NCBI GenBank assembly: GCA_037131655.1
Contig: JBAXQP010000036.1
Location: 1-13,896, forward strand
Length of the DNA stretch: 13,896 nucleotides
Origin: a bacterium
GTDB lineage: Bacteria > Armatimonadota > Fimbriimonadia > Fimbriimonadales > JBAXQP01
Direction: 5' to 3'
The notes under the pieces are model-generated. The model was not told the origin of the DNA. It made no database searches and saw only the letters and a program-made list of their open reading frames with translations. Both the position numbers and the translations under genes were made by a program. Below are positions 1-7,111 of the stretch, piece after piece (position 1 is the first letter of the stretch; each line of letters opens with the position of its first letter).

Positions 1-1
1 T

Positions 2-313
2 TGTATAGGTATGCGCAAGCTAGGCTTATCAGAAAGACAAATACAACCATTATTCTCCAATGTTTTTTCAAACTGTGTGTCATATTTCTCATCATTTGGT
101 AATACTCCTCGTCATGGATTAGAACTACAAGGCTTAGCACACGACTGTAGATTATTTCAATTAAACAACATTATTGTTTTTTTGTCAAACCCTATTAAAG
201 CTAGCGAGAAAATTTCTCGAAAATTTTGCGAAAAGCAGAGATTTATTACCATAAGAACACAAGGTTCTTGGTCTAAGGTTGCAGACCTACTCATGATCAG
301 TGGATTTAGGTAA
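2..313 (+). CDS. C-terminal part of an unrecognised protein (5' end outside the window)
   Basis: The frame is open from the left edge to a TAA at 311-313. The first in-frame ATG is at 11, but no ribosome-binding site can be judged in the few bases before it, so I treat the gene as 5'-truncated. About 100 residues are visible, ending in SKVADLLMISGFR. They are basic, with no transmembrane segment and no motif I recognise. It lies where ruvC often precedes ruvA but does not resemble RuvC. Base composition is visibly AT-richer than in all the genes that follow, which may indicate transferred DNA or a decaying gene. A perfect 7-1-7 inverted repeat (CGAGAAA, A, TTTCTCG) lies inside it at 205-219. 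Function unknown; it could also be a chance ORF. Confidence 0.4.
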   Translation, partial: CIGMRKLGLSERQIQPLFSNVFSNCVSYFSSFGNTPRHGLELQGLAHDCRLFQLNNIIVFLSNPIKASEKISRKFCEKQRFITIRTQGSWSKVADLLMISGFR

Positions 314-320
314 AACGAAC

Positions 321-348
321 TAGTCAGTTGGATCTTTCACGGTATACT
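321..348 (+). promoter_or_regulatory. Candidate sigma70-type promoter for the ruvAB-TPR-PilZ unit
   Basis: TAGTCA (321-326) and TATACT (343-348) are separated by 16 nt, giving 4/6 and 5/6 matches to the -35 and -10 consensus. Transcription would start near 355, leaving a leader of about 60 nt before ruvA at 418. It sits immediately after the stop codon of the preceding AT-rich ORF, as expected for a new transcription unit. An inverted repeat overlaps the -10 element (separate entry). Inferred from sequence only. Confidence 0.4.
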
Positions 349-354
349 TACCGT
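339..354. promoter_or_regulatory. Perfect inverted repeat over the ruvA promoter; possible operator
   Basis: ACGGTA and TACCGT flank a 4-nt spacer (TACT), a perfect 6-4-6 dyad that covers the proposed -10 box. ruvAB is SOS-controlled in many bacteria, and LexA boxes are dyads of this size, but this sequence matches neither the E. coli type (CTGT-N8-ACAG) nor the Gram-positive type (GAAC-N4-GTTC). A lineage-specific LexA box or another repressor site is possible. It could also act simply as an RNA hairpin. A 10-bp palindrome, TTGGCGCCAA, follows at 362-371. Confidence 0.35.
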
Positions 355-417
355 ATATTTTTTGGCGCCAAGACTATGCACGGAATGCTAATGCCCTTTG
401 GGCGCGGTGAAAGCCTA

Positions 418-1029
418 ATGATTGGACGACTTCAAGGAACACTACTCGAAGTAGACGCGGACAGAGTATTAGTTGATACCGGTGGAGTTGGGTACGAGGT
501 GTTGGTACCTAAATCCGTTCTTAGTGGTTTACCTCCTCGAAATGAAACAGTGGTTCTCTTCATCCGTCTGATTTGGAGGGAGGATGGCCCTTCTCTTTAC
601 GGGTTTGTGGATGGTTGGGAACGAAAACTATTTGATTTGCTAGTGTCTGTTTCAGGGGTTGGCCCAAAAGTTGCACTTAGTCTTATTGGGACATTGGGTT
701 CGGATACTCTGGCTCAATCAATCGCTCTAGGGGATGCCAAACGCTTACAAACGGTTTCAGGCGTTGGCGGTAAGACGGCGCAAAGAATTGTTCTTGAATT
801 AGGCGATAAGCTCGCGGTTGCTGCTTTTGAAAGAAGACTTGAAACGGTGGGCGTTTCTCGTGCCGGTAGTGAAGTTGTTATTGATGCCATTGAAGCTTTA
901 ATTGTAATGGGCTTCCGTAGGCAAGAAGCCGGAAACGCCGTAGATGAAGCTATAAAAGAATTAGGCAAAGATGTTGCCGTAGACGCAGTTGTTAAAGAGG
1001 CGTTAAAAAGAGTAAGGACAAAAGGATAG
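418..1029 (+). CDS. ruvA: Holliday junction branch migration protein RuvA
   Basis: RuvA binds four-way DNA junctions as a tetramer and loads the RuvB motor during recombinational repair. The 203-residue product matches the usual family length. It shows the N-terminal OB fold starting MIGRLQGTLLE, the acidic pin (E55, D56), two helix-hairpin-helix motifs (VSGVGPK at 78-84, VSGVGGK at 113-119) and a small C-terminal RuvB-binding domain (about 154-200). An upstream in-frame TTG at 328 would add 30 residues. I prefer ATG 418 because MIGRL is the canonical family start and GGTGA (406-410) sits 7 nt upstream as a Shine-Dalgarno. ruvB follows after a 32-nt gap, so the pair is co-transcribed. No ruvC is visible next to it. 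Confidence 0.97.
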   Translation: MIGRLQGTLLEVDADRVLVDTGGVGYEVLVPKSVLSGLPPRNETVVLFIRLIWREDGPSLYGFVDGWERKLFDLLVSVSGVGPKVALSLIGTLGSDTLAQSIALGDAKRLQTVSGVGGKTAQRIVLELGDKLAVAAFERRLETVGVSRAGSEVVIDAIEALIVMGFRRQEAGNAVDEAIKELGKDVAVDAVVKEALKRVRTKG

Positions 1030-1030
1030 A

Positions 1031-1084
1031 ATGAACGTAGTATGTATCCGGATTCCGGAATATGAACTACGCGCTACCCAATAG
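1031..1084 (+). other. Possible 17-codon leader ORF between ruvA and ruvB
   Basis: ATG 1031 lies one base after the ruvA stop and has a good Shine-Dalgarno, AAAGGA, at 1021-1026. It reads 17 codons (MNVVCIRIPEYELRATQ) and stops at TAG 1082-1084. It overlaps the first ATG of ruvB (1062) in another frame and ends 4 nt before the second candidate ruvB ATG (1089). It could couple ruvA translation to ruvB, or be chance. No known peptide is recognised. Confidence 0.2.
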
Positions 1085-2132
1085 GAAAATGGCACAACAG
1101 GATAATTGTTCGGAAGAAGAGAGAATAGTATCGCCGCAGAGGCAGGAGATTGATAATGATATCGAACTTAGTCTCCGGCCTAAGCGTTTGCGTGAATTTA
1201 TAGGCCAGCCTAAGATAAAAGAGAGCTTAGGGATATTTATGGAGGCGGCTTTGCTTCGAAAAGAAGCCCTCGACCATGTGCTTCTCTATGGCCCACCTGG
1301 GTTAGGGAAGACTACTCTTTCATTTATTATCGCAAACGAAATGGAAGCTGCGATTCGTGTTACATCAGGACCTGCTATCGAACGTCCTGGTGATTTGGCG
1401 GCAATTCTAACAAACCTGGAAGCGGGTTCAGTCTTATTTATAGATGAAATCCACCGATTGCCGAGAGCTGTTGAAGAAGTTCTCTATCCGGCGATGGAGG
1501 ATTTCATGCTTGACGTTATCATCGGGAAAGGGCCAAGCGCCCGTTCGATAAGACTTGAATTGCCTAAATTCACTATAATCGGTGCGACGACGCGGGTGGG
1601 GTTATTGACCTCTCCGCTTCGAAATCGATTTGGAATTGTCCTTAATTTTGGCTTTTATAATGTTGAAGACATTGATAAGATTGTAATTCGTTCGGCTAAT
1701 ATCCTTGGGATAGAGATCGATATCGAGGGTGCGGCGGAGATTGCCAGACGTTCCCGTGGAACTCCTCGCGTTGCCAACCGGTTACTCAGACGAGTTCGTG
1801 ATTATGCACAAGTACGCGCCAATGGTCACATTACTCTTCCTGTCGCAAAGTCGGCATTAGCGATGCTTGAAGTCGATGATGCTGGGCTTGATGCTGCTGA
1901 TCGAAATTTACTTCAAGTTATTGTTGAGAAGTTTAGCGGTGGGCCAGTCGGTTTGGATACTTTGGCGGCCGCTATTAATGAAGATTCGGGAACAATCGAG
2001 GACGTTTACGAGCCATTCCTAATTCAGTTAGGTCTGCTTCAAAGGACATCTCGCGGACGTGTGGCTACTCGCCTTGCTTATGAACACTTAGGTATCCCTG
2101 AACCGTCGAATAGACCTGGTTTGTTGTTTTAA
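1062..2132 (+). CDS. ruvB: Holliday junction branch migration ATPase RuvB
   Basis: RuvB is the AAA+ hexameric motor that, with RuvA, drives Holliday-junction migration. Numbering from ATG 1062, it has Walker A GPPGLGKT (77-84), Walker B LFIDE (125-129), the beta-hairpin region that contacts RuvA (about 148-170), sensor 1 GATTR (174-178), the arginine-finger segment PLRNRFG (185-191), sensor 2 GTPRVANRLLRR (233-244) and a C-terminal winged-helix domain (about 275-345). The 356 residues slightly exceed the family norm of about 330-350. The start is uncertain: ATG 1062 has only a weak GGA upstream, and ATG 1089 (M10) follows AGGA too closely. Both precede the conserved EERIVSP segment. It is co-directional with ruvA, and the next gene starts 15 nt after its stop. 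Confidence 0.97.
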   Translation: MNYALPNRKMAQQDNCSEEERIVSPQRQEIDNDIELSLRPKRLREFIGQPKIKESLGIFMEAALLRKEALDHVLLYGPPGLGKTTLSFIIANEMEAAIRVTSGPAIERPGDLAAILTNLEAGSVLFIDEIHRLPRAVEEVLYPAMEDFMLDVIIGKGPSARSIRLELPKFTIIGATTRVGLLTSPLRNRFGIVLNFGFYNVEDIDKIVIRSANILGIEIDIEGAAEIARRSRGTPRVANRLLRRVRDYAQVRANGHITLPVAKSALAMLEVDDAGLDAADRNLLQVIVEKFSGGPVGLDTLAAAINEDSGTIEDVYEPFLIQLGLLQRTSRGRVATRLAYEHLGIPEPSNRPGLLF

Positions 2133-2147
2133 GAAGGATTGTTAGAT

Positions 2148-3383
2148 ATGATATGTACTAAATGCGGGGTTAGAAACACTCATGACAGTAAGTTTTGTCG
2201 GAATTGCGGTCTTGTAATTCCGGATCATGTACCGCCGCCTGAAACTGTCGAGCGTCTTGAAAAAAGGCTTGAGGAAGCATTCAACCTATTCCATGAAGCC
2301 AGCTATGACGAAGCTTTAATTGCAGTAGGCGAAGTATTGGCGATTGAACGTGATAACGTAAATGCAATCTCTTTAAAAGCGATGATATATGAAAAACAGG
2401 GTGAGGTTGGCCCGGCAATCGATGCCTATGAACAGGTATTGGTCTTAAACCCTGATAGTGTTGCCGACAGGATAAAGCTGGAAGAGTTGAAACGCCCAAG
2501 CGCAGTCCCGAAAGAACCAGAATTAGTACTTATCGAAAAGAAATCGCCTTTAATGATTTCATTGGTCGCTGGGCTTTCAGTTTTGGCAATTGGCCTCATA
2601 ACGGTTACGCTTTTAGTTCTATTGAATCCTGGAATAATAGGTAAATCGGCTCAAACATCTACCCAACCGGTTACGATACCGCAAGGTCCGGCTGTAGTAA
2701 GCAATCCCTCTTCAGTACCACCTGGAACGGTAACGACAGCCACAACTCCTCAACAGGCGCCACCGGCACTACCGGACACAAATACTCCCGTTCCTCCGGC
2801 AGCAATCGGTGATGATGCACAAGCGCCAGTTGCACCTAAAACTGGGTTTTCACCGATGCCTCCATTAATTGTGAACCCAGATTCAATGCCTACCCCGGCA
2901 AGCGCAGTTCAGCCTATCTTGCCGAGTGGAAATCCCGCTCAAAGTGATAACACTAACGCTGCTGCTAATACAAATGATAAGACTTCAAAAAATAGCGATG
3001 TTAAGGCAAAGTTTGAGATTAGCGTAACCGGCGGTAATACTCCCAAAAATCGTTACTCTAATTCAAATTCAGGCACACCGCAGGGATTGTCGCCTGATGC
3101 TGAATCCCAGGCCTATGCTCGAATAGGCCGTGAATATCAGATGTCCGGTAATCATAAGCAGGCAGTTGCTGCCTATCTGCGTGCGCTGCCAAACAGCCCG
3201 GACAAAGCCAAGATCTACCAGCAAATAGGAACTTGCTATCGCTATTTGCGTGATAACAATAATGCGGCGACATATCTTGAGAAGGCAATCGCTGCTTATC
3301 AACAAAGTGGAAATTCTCCTGAAGCTCAGCAGGGAATTCAAGTATGTAAAAGTCAGCTCGCAATTGTTAAATCAGGTCAATAA
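2148..3383 (+). CDS. Zinc-ribbon, TPR-containing single-pass membrane protein
   Basis: The 411-residue protein starts with a four-cysteine zinc ribbon (C3, C6, C17, C20), then a TPR-like helical region (about 33-113) and one strongly hydrophobic membrane segment (about 134-160). A long Pro/Thr/Ser/Asn-rich, probably disordered linker (about 165-315) and a second TPR-like block (about 318-407) follow. The N-terminal half is expected in the cytoplasm and the linker plus C-terminal TPR outside the membrane; topology is inferred. An in-frame TTG at 2139 exists, but ATG 2148 is preferred because AAGGA (2134-2138) is 9 nt upstream. It lies 15 nt after ruvB and 3 nt before the next TPR gene, which suggests co-expression and perhaps interaction with that product. 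No specific function can be assigned. Confidence 0.85.
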   Translation: MICTKCGVRNTHDSKFCRNCGLVIPDHVPPPETVERLEKRLEEAFNLFHEASYDEALIAVGEVLAIERDNVNAISLKAMIYEKQGEVGPAIDAYEQVLVLNPDSVADRIKLEELKRPSAVPKEPELVLIEKKSPLMISLVAGLSVLAIGLITVTLLVLLNPGIIGKSAQTSTQPVTIPQGPAVVSNPSSVPPGTVTTATTPQQAPPALPDTNTPVPPAAIGDDAQAPVAPKTGFSPMPPLIVNPDSMPTPASAVQPILPSGNPAQSDNTNAAANTNDKTSKNSDVKAKFEISVTGGNTPKNRYSNSNSGTPQGLSPDAESQAYARIGREYQMSGNHKQAVAAYLRALPNSPDKAKIYQQIGTCYRYLRDNNNAATYLEKAIAAYQQSGNSPEAQQGIQVCKSQLAIVKSGQ

Positions 3384-3386
3384 ATA

Positions 3387-4895
3387 ATGAAACGGCTTAT
3401 CTTATGGATCGCACTTCTGTTTATAGCGCCACTGACCTTCGCAAGGCCAGTGATCCTTGTCGTCCAGGATTATGCGGAAATTAAAGATGATAAGTTCTTG
3501 AACGAACCGCTTGCAGAGCACTTAGCAAAGGCGCTTGGAGATACCGGTAAGTTCGATGCCATCGAATATAAACCTGACCTGCCGGCAATTCTGAATGCGA
3601 TTCAGAGAAAGCGATTAGCATCCGCACAGGTAAACCCTAATCTCGATGCTGCACGCGAGATTGCGATTGCGCTCAATTGTGACTATTTTGTACTTATTCG
3701 GGCAATAAATGATTCTGAAAAGCTTGATACTAGCGCTCGTCTTTTTACCGCAGTTGGACGCAAACCTATTTGGTCAGCCAATAAGGTTTATCAAATAAAA
3801 GTGAAGGATGAAACTGACTGGATTGCTACAGATTCGGGAGCCGCTCGAAGTATAGCGATGATCATTGCATCAGAACCATTAAAGTCAGTCCCTGTCACAA
3901 AAGCAACAGGAGATGATCCGAAAGCTACTCTTCCGGAAGCTGCAATACGAGAAAAGTCAAATGAGACGGAACCTGAAGCGCTACGCATCGGTCTACAAAT
4001 ATTGGAAGAGGGAAGAGCAACAGAGGCGATTGGACCTCTTCGCGAGGCGGTAGATGCTGATCCGATGAATCCTAACGCTCGTGTGGCTTTAATAAAAGCC
4101 TATCTGCAAGCAAAACAGCCGATGACCGCGCTTGATGAGTGCAAACGAGCACGCCTATTGATAGGTGATAATGGCGCTCTTCAAAATGCCTATGCGATGG
4201 CGTTGCTTGAGACAGGGTCATTCGAAGATGCAGAATCGGCATACAAATCTTTGATATTGAAATCGCCTGATGATTCGTCCATTCATTTGGGTCTTGGAGA
4301 TCTTTATTTAGCCCGGTTGCGAACTTTAGAGGCAATTGAAGAGTATAAATTAGTAGTAAAGGTTTCACCGACAGACTCTGAGCCATATTTGCGTTTGGCA
4401 AAAGCTTGGCTAATGTTAGATGATTACGATCAAAGCGCTCAAGCTAATGCTCAAGCCAAGGATCGTGGTATAAGTTTAGATGCAAGAGTATTGCGTGCTC
4501 GCTATCGAGAGATTATCCCCCTGCTGGAAACTTCAATTAAACGTATGGGCACATTGATGTTGGTTATCAGGCAAGAAGCTCGTAACGAAAATTCTGATAT
4601 TAGTGAAGTTAATGTCCATATTTCAGAAGCCTTGAAGAAGATAAACAGTCTAGCCAATTATTTAGAAACTATTGATGTCCCATTGGCTTACTCAGGAAGC
4701 CATCGAAGATATCTTTTAGCTGCTCAATTATTGGCTCAAGCGGCAACGACCGCACATAAATTTAAAACGAAAGACCAGACTGAACCGATGGATGATGCAC
4801 TCGTATTAACGAGTGAAGCCATGGAAGAGTTGAAACAAGCTCATGCTGAATTCCAGTTTGAGACTGTTTCGGTAACTGCAGGCGCTAATAAATAA
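3387..4895 (+). CDS. Secreted or periplasmic TPR-repeat protein
   Basis: The 502-residue product begins with a signal peptide: basic MKR, a hydrophobic core, and likely cleavage after TFA near residue 19. Residues 20-165 form an alpha/beta-looking domain I cannot name; its RPVILVVQDYAE start and later conserved-looking strands recall envelope domains of the TolB/CsgG type, but this is only an impression. Residues about 197-360 form consecutive TPR units (for example ARVALIKAYLQAKQP, IHLGLGDLYLARLRTLEAI). The C-terminal 120 residues look all-helical. It starts 3 nt after the stop of the preceding zinc-ribbon/TPR gene, so translation is probably coupled and the two products may work together outside the membrane. 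Specific role unknown. Confidence 0.85.
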   Translation: MKRLILWIALLFIAPLTFARPVILVVQDYAEIKDDKFLNEPLAEHLAKALGDTGKFDAIEYKPDLPAILNAIQRKRLASAQVNPNLDAAREIAIALNCDYFVLIRAINDSEKLDTSARLFTAVGRKPIWSANKVYQIKVKDETDWIATDSGAARSIAMIIASEPLKSVPVTKATGDDPKATLPEAAIREKSNETEPEALRIGLQILEEGRATEAIGPLREAVDADPMNPNARVALIKAYLQAKQPMTALDECKRARLLIGDNGALQNAYAMALLETGSFEDAESAYKSLILKSPDDSSIHLGLGDLYLARLRTLEAIEEYKLVVKVSPTDSEPYLRLAKAWLMLDDYDQSAQANAQAKDRGISLDARVLRARYREIIPLLETSIKRMGTLMLVIRQEARNENSDISEVNVHISEALKKINSLANYLETIDVPLAYSGSHRRYLLAAQLLAQAATTAHKFKTKDQTEPMDDALVLTSEAMEELKQAHAEFQFETVSVTAGANK

Positions 4896-4931
4896 CGGAT
4901 GCCTTGTTCCGGTAAAAGTTGAGAGGCAGAG

Positions 4932-5726
4932 ATGTTAAACCACTTGATATTGGCGATACCGGGAAACCCGGTGATAGGCGAACCAGCATCGGCATTCACT
5001 TATGCGCTCAATAGCGCGGTGTTGGCGCTGGGTTTTGGCGTGACGACTGTACTTGTAGCTTTTTTAGTTCGATCATCGCTTTTTGCTGTCCAACGCATGC
5101 AAATGCGTCAGGTGGTGGCTATGCGGCATTGGATGACGGATGGCTCGCAAATTCGTCTCACTGATCATATGGGAACCAGCTATTCCTCATTTATCGTTTC
5201 AACCGATTTAAAAAACTTTATCGTTAAGGCGCCGGTAGAAGATGGGGTGGTTGTGCCGCTTCCTGTCAGCTCAAGATATCGAGCTTTAGTGACGGGTAAA
5301 GATGGCCTTTATGAATTCCCAACTGAGGTTACTGCTCGCCGTGGCAGTCCTAATCCTGTTTTGATTATGTTAGCGCCTCGACTATGGCAAAAGAGACAAC
5401 GTCGGCTTCTCAAACGAGCGTCTCTGGCCGATCCGCTTGCAGTGAATATTTCCACTTTGCCTGGCTCAGAGAAATCAAGTGGTCTTATTTTGGACATCTG
5501 TGTTGGCGGAGCGCGTCTTCGAGCCGGCAAGCTATTTAATGCCGGAAGCATTGTTAAGTTGGAAAATGTTGATCTGAACGGTAAAGTTCTTCCCCCAATC
5601 CCTGCTAGAGTCGTTGCATCCGAAGCGATCGGAGGTGTCTTCATGTCCCACCTAGCCTTCGCCGGAGAACGAGAAGAAGACCGCCTTGCCATTGCCAGCT
5701 ACGTAACCAAAGTAGGGAAGTGTTAA
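4932..5726 (+). CDS. Membrane-anchored PilZ-domain (YcgR-like) c-di-GMP receptor
   Basis: The 264-residue protein has an N-terminal hydrophobic segment (about 22-53), a YcgR-like beta-rich domain (about 65-148) and a C-terminal PilZ domain. The c-di-GMP binding signature is present: RLLKR (R158 to R162, RxxxR) followed by DICVGG (188-193), the DxSxxG motif with Cys in place of Ser. PilZ/YcgR proteins bind c-di-GMP and in several bacteria slow the flagellar motor. The membrane anchor and nearby flagellar genes fit such a role, but the flagellar genes are on the other strand, so the link is inferred. ATG 4932 has GAGAGG 5 nt upstream. The gap from the TPR gene is 36 nt, so it may belong to the same unit. 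The Ser-to-Cys change could affect binding. Confidence 0.85.
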   Translation: MLNHLILAIPGNPVIGEPASAFTYALNSAVLALGFGVTTVLVAFLVRSSLFAVQRMQMRQVVAMRHWMTDGSQIRLTDHMGTSYSSFIVSTDLKNFIVKAPVEDGVVVPLPVSSRYRALVTGKDGLYEFPTEVTARRGSPNPVLIMLAPRLWQKRQRRLLKRASLADPLAVNISTLPGSEKSSGLILDICVGGARLRAGKLFNAGSIVKLENVDLNGKVLPPIPARVVASEAIGGVFMSHLAFAGEREEDRLAIASYVTKVGKC

Positions 5727-5760
5727 GTCAAAAGGCATGCTCCTCCTGGCCTTTTGACTT
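5725..5760 (+). terminator. Strong hairpin at the 3' end of the PilZ gene
   Basis: A perfect 12-bp stem (AAGTCAAAAGGC with GCCTTTTGACTT) encloses a 12-nt loop and overlaps the last two bases of the PilZ stop codon. Position at the end of the plus-strand unit suggests a terminator. There is no T-tract after the stem (GAGAGGGC follows), so it is not a classical intrinsic terminator. The inner strand is itself T-rich. Confidence 0.5.
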
Positions 5761-5858
5761 GAGAGGGCTTCTTGCTCATAAGCAAAGAAAATGAGCCTGA
5801 TTTATTGAGAGATTAATAAAGAAGGTTGGAAAACATAGAAGGATGCTTGGTCGTGGGG

Positions 5859-5886
5859 TTGTCTAGCTTAGCCTTCGTGGTATAAT
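5859..5886 (+). promoter_or_regulatory. sigma70-type promoter of tRNA-Pro
   Basis: TTGTCT (5859-5864) and a perfect TATAAT (5881-5886) are separated by 16 nt. Expected start is near 5893, five bases before the mature tRNA at 5898. This is the clearest housekeeping promoter in the window and indicates the tRNA is transcribed on its own. Confidence 0.75.
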
Positions 5887-5897
5887 AACCTTCACAT

Positions 5898-5972
5898 CGG
5901 GGCGTGGCGCAGCTTGGATAGCGCGCTTGCATGGGGTGCAAGAGGTCGCTGGTTCGAATCCAGTCGCCCCGA
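5898..5972 (+). tRNA. tRNA-Pro (anticodon GGG)
   Basis: A full cloverleaf can be drawn. Acceptor CGGGGCG pairs with CGCCCCG, the D stem is GCGC/GCGC around a GG-containing loop, and the anticodon stem CTTGC/GCAAG carries loop ATGGGGT, giving anticodon GGG. The T arm is GCTGG-TTCGAAT-CCAGT with one G-T closing pair, and the discriminator is A. The C1-G72 end pair is typical of bacterial proline tRNAs. The gene is 75 nt and CCA is not encoded (TCC follows), so the tail must be added enzymatically. Confidence 0.96.
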
Positions 5973-5999
5973 TCCTTCATTTTCTAAAGCTACAATAAA

Positions 6000-6533
6000 C
6001 TAAGTTTCTCCAATCGAATCATTGCAGGCTTTATCCGCAGTAGCCTCTTTCACGCCTACTAATCTGAGCTTTACATGTTTGGTATTAGTTGCGCAAGGGT
6101 GATAGCAGTTAGCGGTATACAGGCGTCGCACATGCCATCTATGCAGACATACAGGGCACTCATATTCTTTGAGCCAACGTGAGGGACGGCGTAAGGCTGA
6201 AGCATCGAATGAATGACGAACCTTCGCCGCAATGCCTATTTCAGCCATTACGGTATGCCATGTGGGGCCGTGAGAACTTTCACCTTTAGCCCTACAAGAT
6301 GCTACCGCGTGGGCATATTCATGGGCAAGAGTGACTTTTACTCGCTGTTCATCCGTTAGAAGATGTGGGTTGAGTTCAATAAGATGAGTAGATACAAAAT
6401 AACGTCCAGCAGTGGTTCGCATACGATAATTCCAAACTAAAGTTGGAACTCCCTTTTTGCATGGCGCTTGTTTTGAGAAGCGCGCCAATTCCGTGAGCGC
6501 TAGATCCTTCAGTTCAGTTCCCTTGTCATTCAC
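6000..6533 (-). CDS. SprT-like zinc metalloprotease-family protein
   Basis: This 177-residue protein shows the SprT-like signature: HEYAH at 71-75 (HExxH, two zinc ligands and the catalytic Glu) followed by SHGPTWH with a likely third ligand at H93. A C-terminal zinc ribbon is suggested by C126, C129, C143 and C147. The family includes bacterial SprT proteins and the catalytic domain of eukaryotic Spartan, a DNA-protein crosslink protease. The substrate of bacterial members is mostly unproven. The start is GTG at 6533 with GAGGA about 8 nt upstream; no nearby in-frame ATG exists. It converges on the tRNA gene (27-nt gap) and lies about 260 nt downstream of the small flagellar gene, so it may have its own promoter, though I found no convincing one. 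Confidence 0.85.
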   Translation of the reverse strand: MNDKGTELKDLALTELARFSKQAPCKKGVPTLVWNYRMRTTAGRYFVSTHLIELNPHLLTDEQRVKVTLAHEYAHAVASCRAKGESSHGPTWHTVMAEIGIAAKVRHSFDASALRRPSRWLKEYECPVCLHRWHVRRLYTANCYHPCATNTKHVKLRLVGVKEATADKACNDSIGET

Positions 6534-6793
6534 TGCAAATCCTCGACAATAATATTTCGCAGCACAACTGATGCTTGCTCTTTAGAATGCTTACATCAGG
6601 GCAAAATGAATACTGCTGAAGGAGAATAATTTACTTCATGGCGAGAAATCAGAATAAGTGTGTCTATAGCCTACTATTTCTAACAACATGAATTTGCCAA
6701 GAGAAATTATACCTTTAGAGTGAATGGAACAAGAGGAATTAGAAGAATTTAATGGATAATGATAGTGAATGTATTATAATGTCGCCAGGCAAG

Positions 6794-7108
6794 CTATCCC
6801 TTCTGTTCTAAAAGCTTGGCTGAGGGATTCCTGACAGGCGCATAAAGAGTGGATGCTTGCTTTTGATGATAGGTTGTCTTCAGCTTTTTAAGTAATTCTA
6901 ACATTAGCCCCTGCAAACGCTCTTGGCATCGTTTGTCAGCAGCAATAACCCGTGATAATGTTTTTCGATCGGTAGTAGATGATTTTATAGCTAATAATAT
7001 TTCATCTCTAGCATTTAAATGTGAGTGTATAGAAAGCCAATCCTCGGTGACAACCGCCTCTTCGAGGGATAGAGTAAGTTGATGAAGTTTTTGTATCGGG
7101 TTATTCAT
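6794..7108 (-). CDS. Small FliT/FlgN-like flagellar protein (putative chaperone)
   Basis: The 104-residue, mostly helical protein starts 3 nt after the stop of fliS, indicating translational coupling. Size, predicted helical character (for example LTLSLEEAVVTEDWLSIHSH and RLQGLMLELLKKLK) and position directly after fliS match FliT/FlgN-type export chaperones. These bind FliD or hook-associated proteins in the cytoplasm before export. Sequence similarity to named members is too low for me to assign fliT firmly. The start ATG at 7108-7106 lies just after the fliS stop region. No clear hairpin terminator is visible downstream. Confidence 0.6.
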   Translation of the reverse strand: MNNPIQKLHQLTLSLEEAVVTEDWLSIHSHLNARDEILLAIKSSTTDRKTLSRVIAADKRCQERLQGLMLELLKKLKTTYHQKQASTLYAPVRNPSAKLLEQKG

Positions 7109-7111
7109 TAT

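Noticed and set aside
328..417. N-terminal extension of RuvA from a TTG start at 328
   Set aside because: The extra 30 residues are not RuvA-like, the extension overlaps the promoter and dyad, and ATG 418 gives the canonical MIGRL start with a good Shine-Dalgarno and the usual 203 residues.
2281..3363. Minus-strand ORFs opposite the zinc-ribbon/TPR gene
   Set aside because: Antisense to a well-supported gene with domains; translations lack recognisable features.
6638..6811. Two tiny plus-strand ORFs (6638-6691 and 6752-6811) between the SprT-like and FliT-like genes
   Set aside because: Only 17 and 19 residues; the nearest GGAG or GAGGA lies 13 nt or more upstream, too far for good initiation, and the second overlaps the end of the flagellar gene. 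Nothing else is seen in this 260-nt gap.
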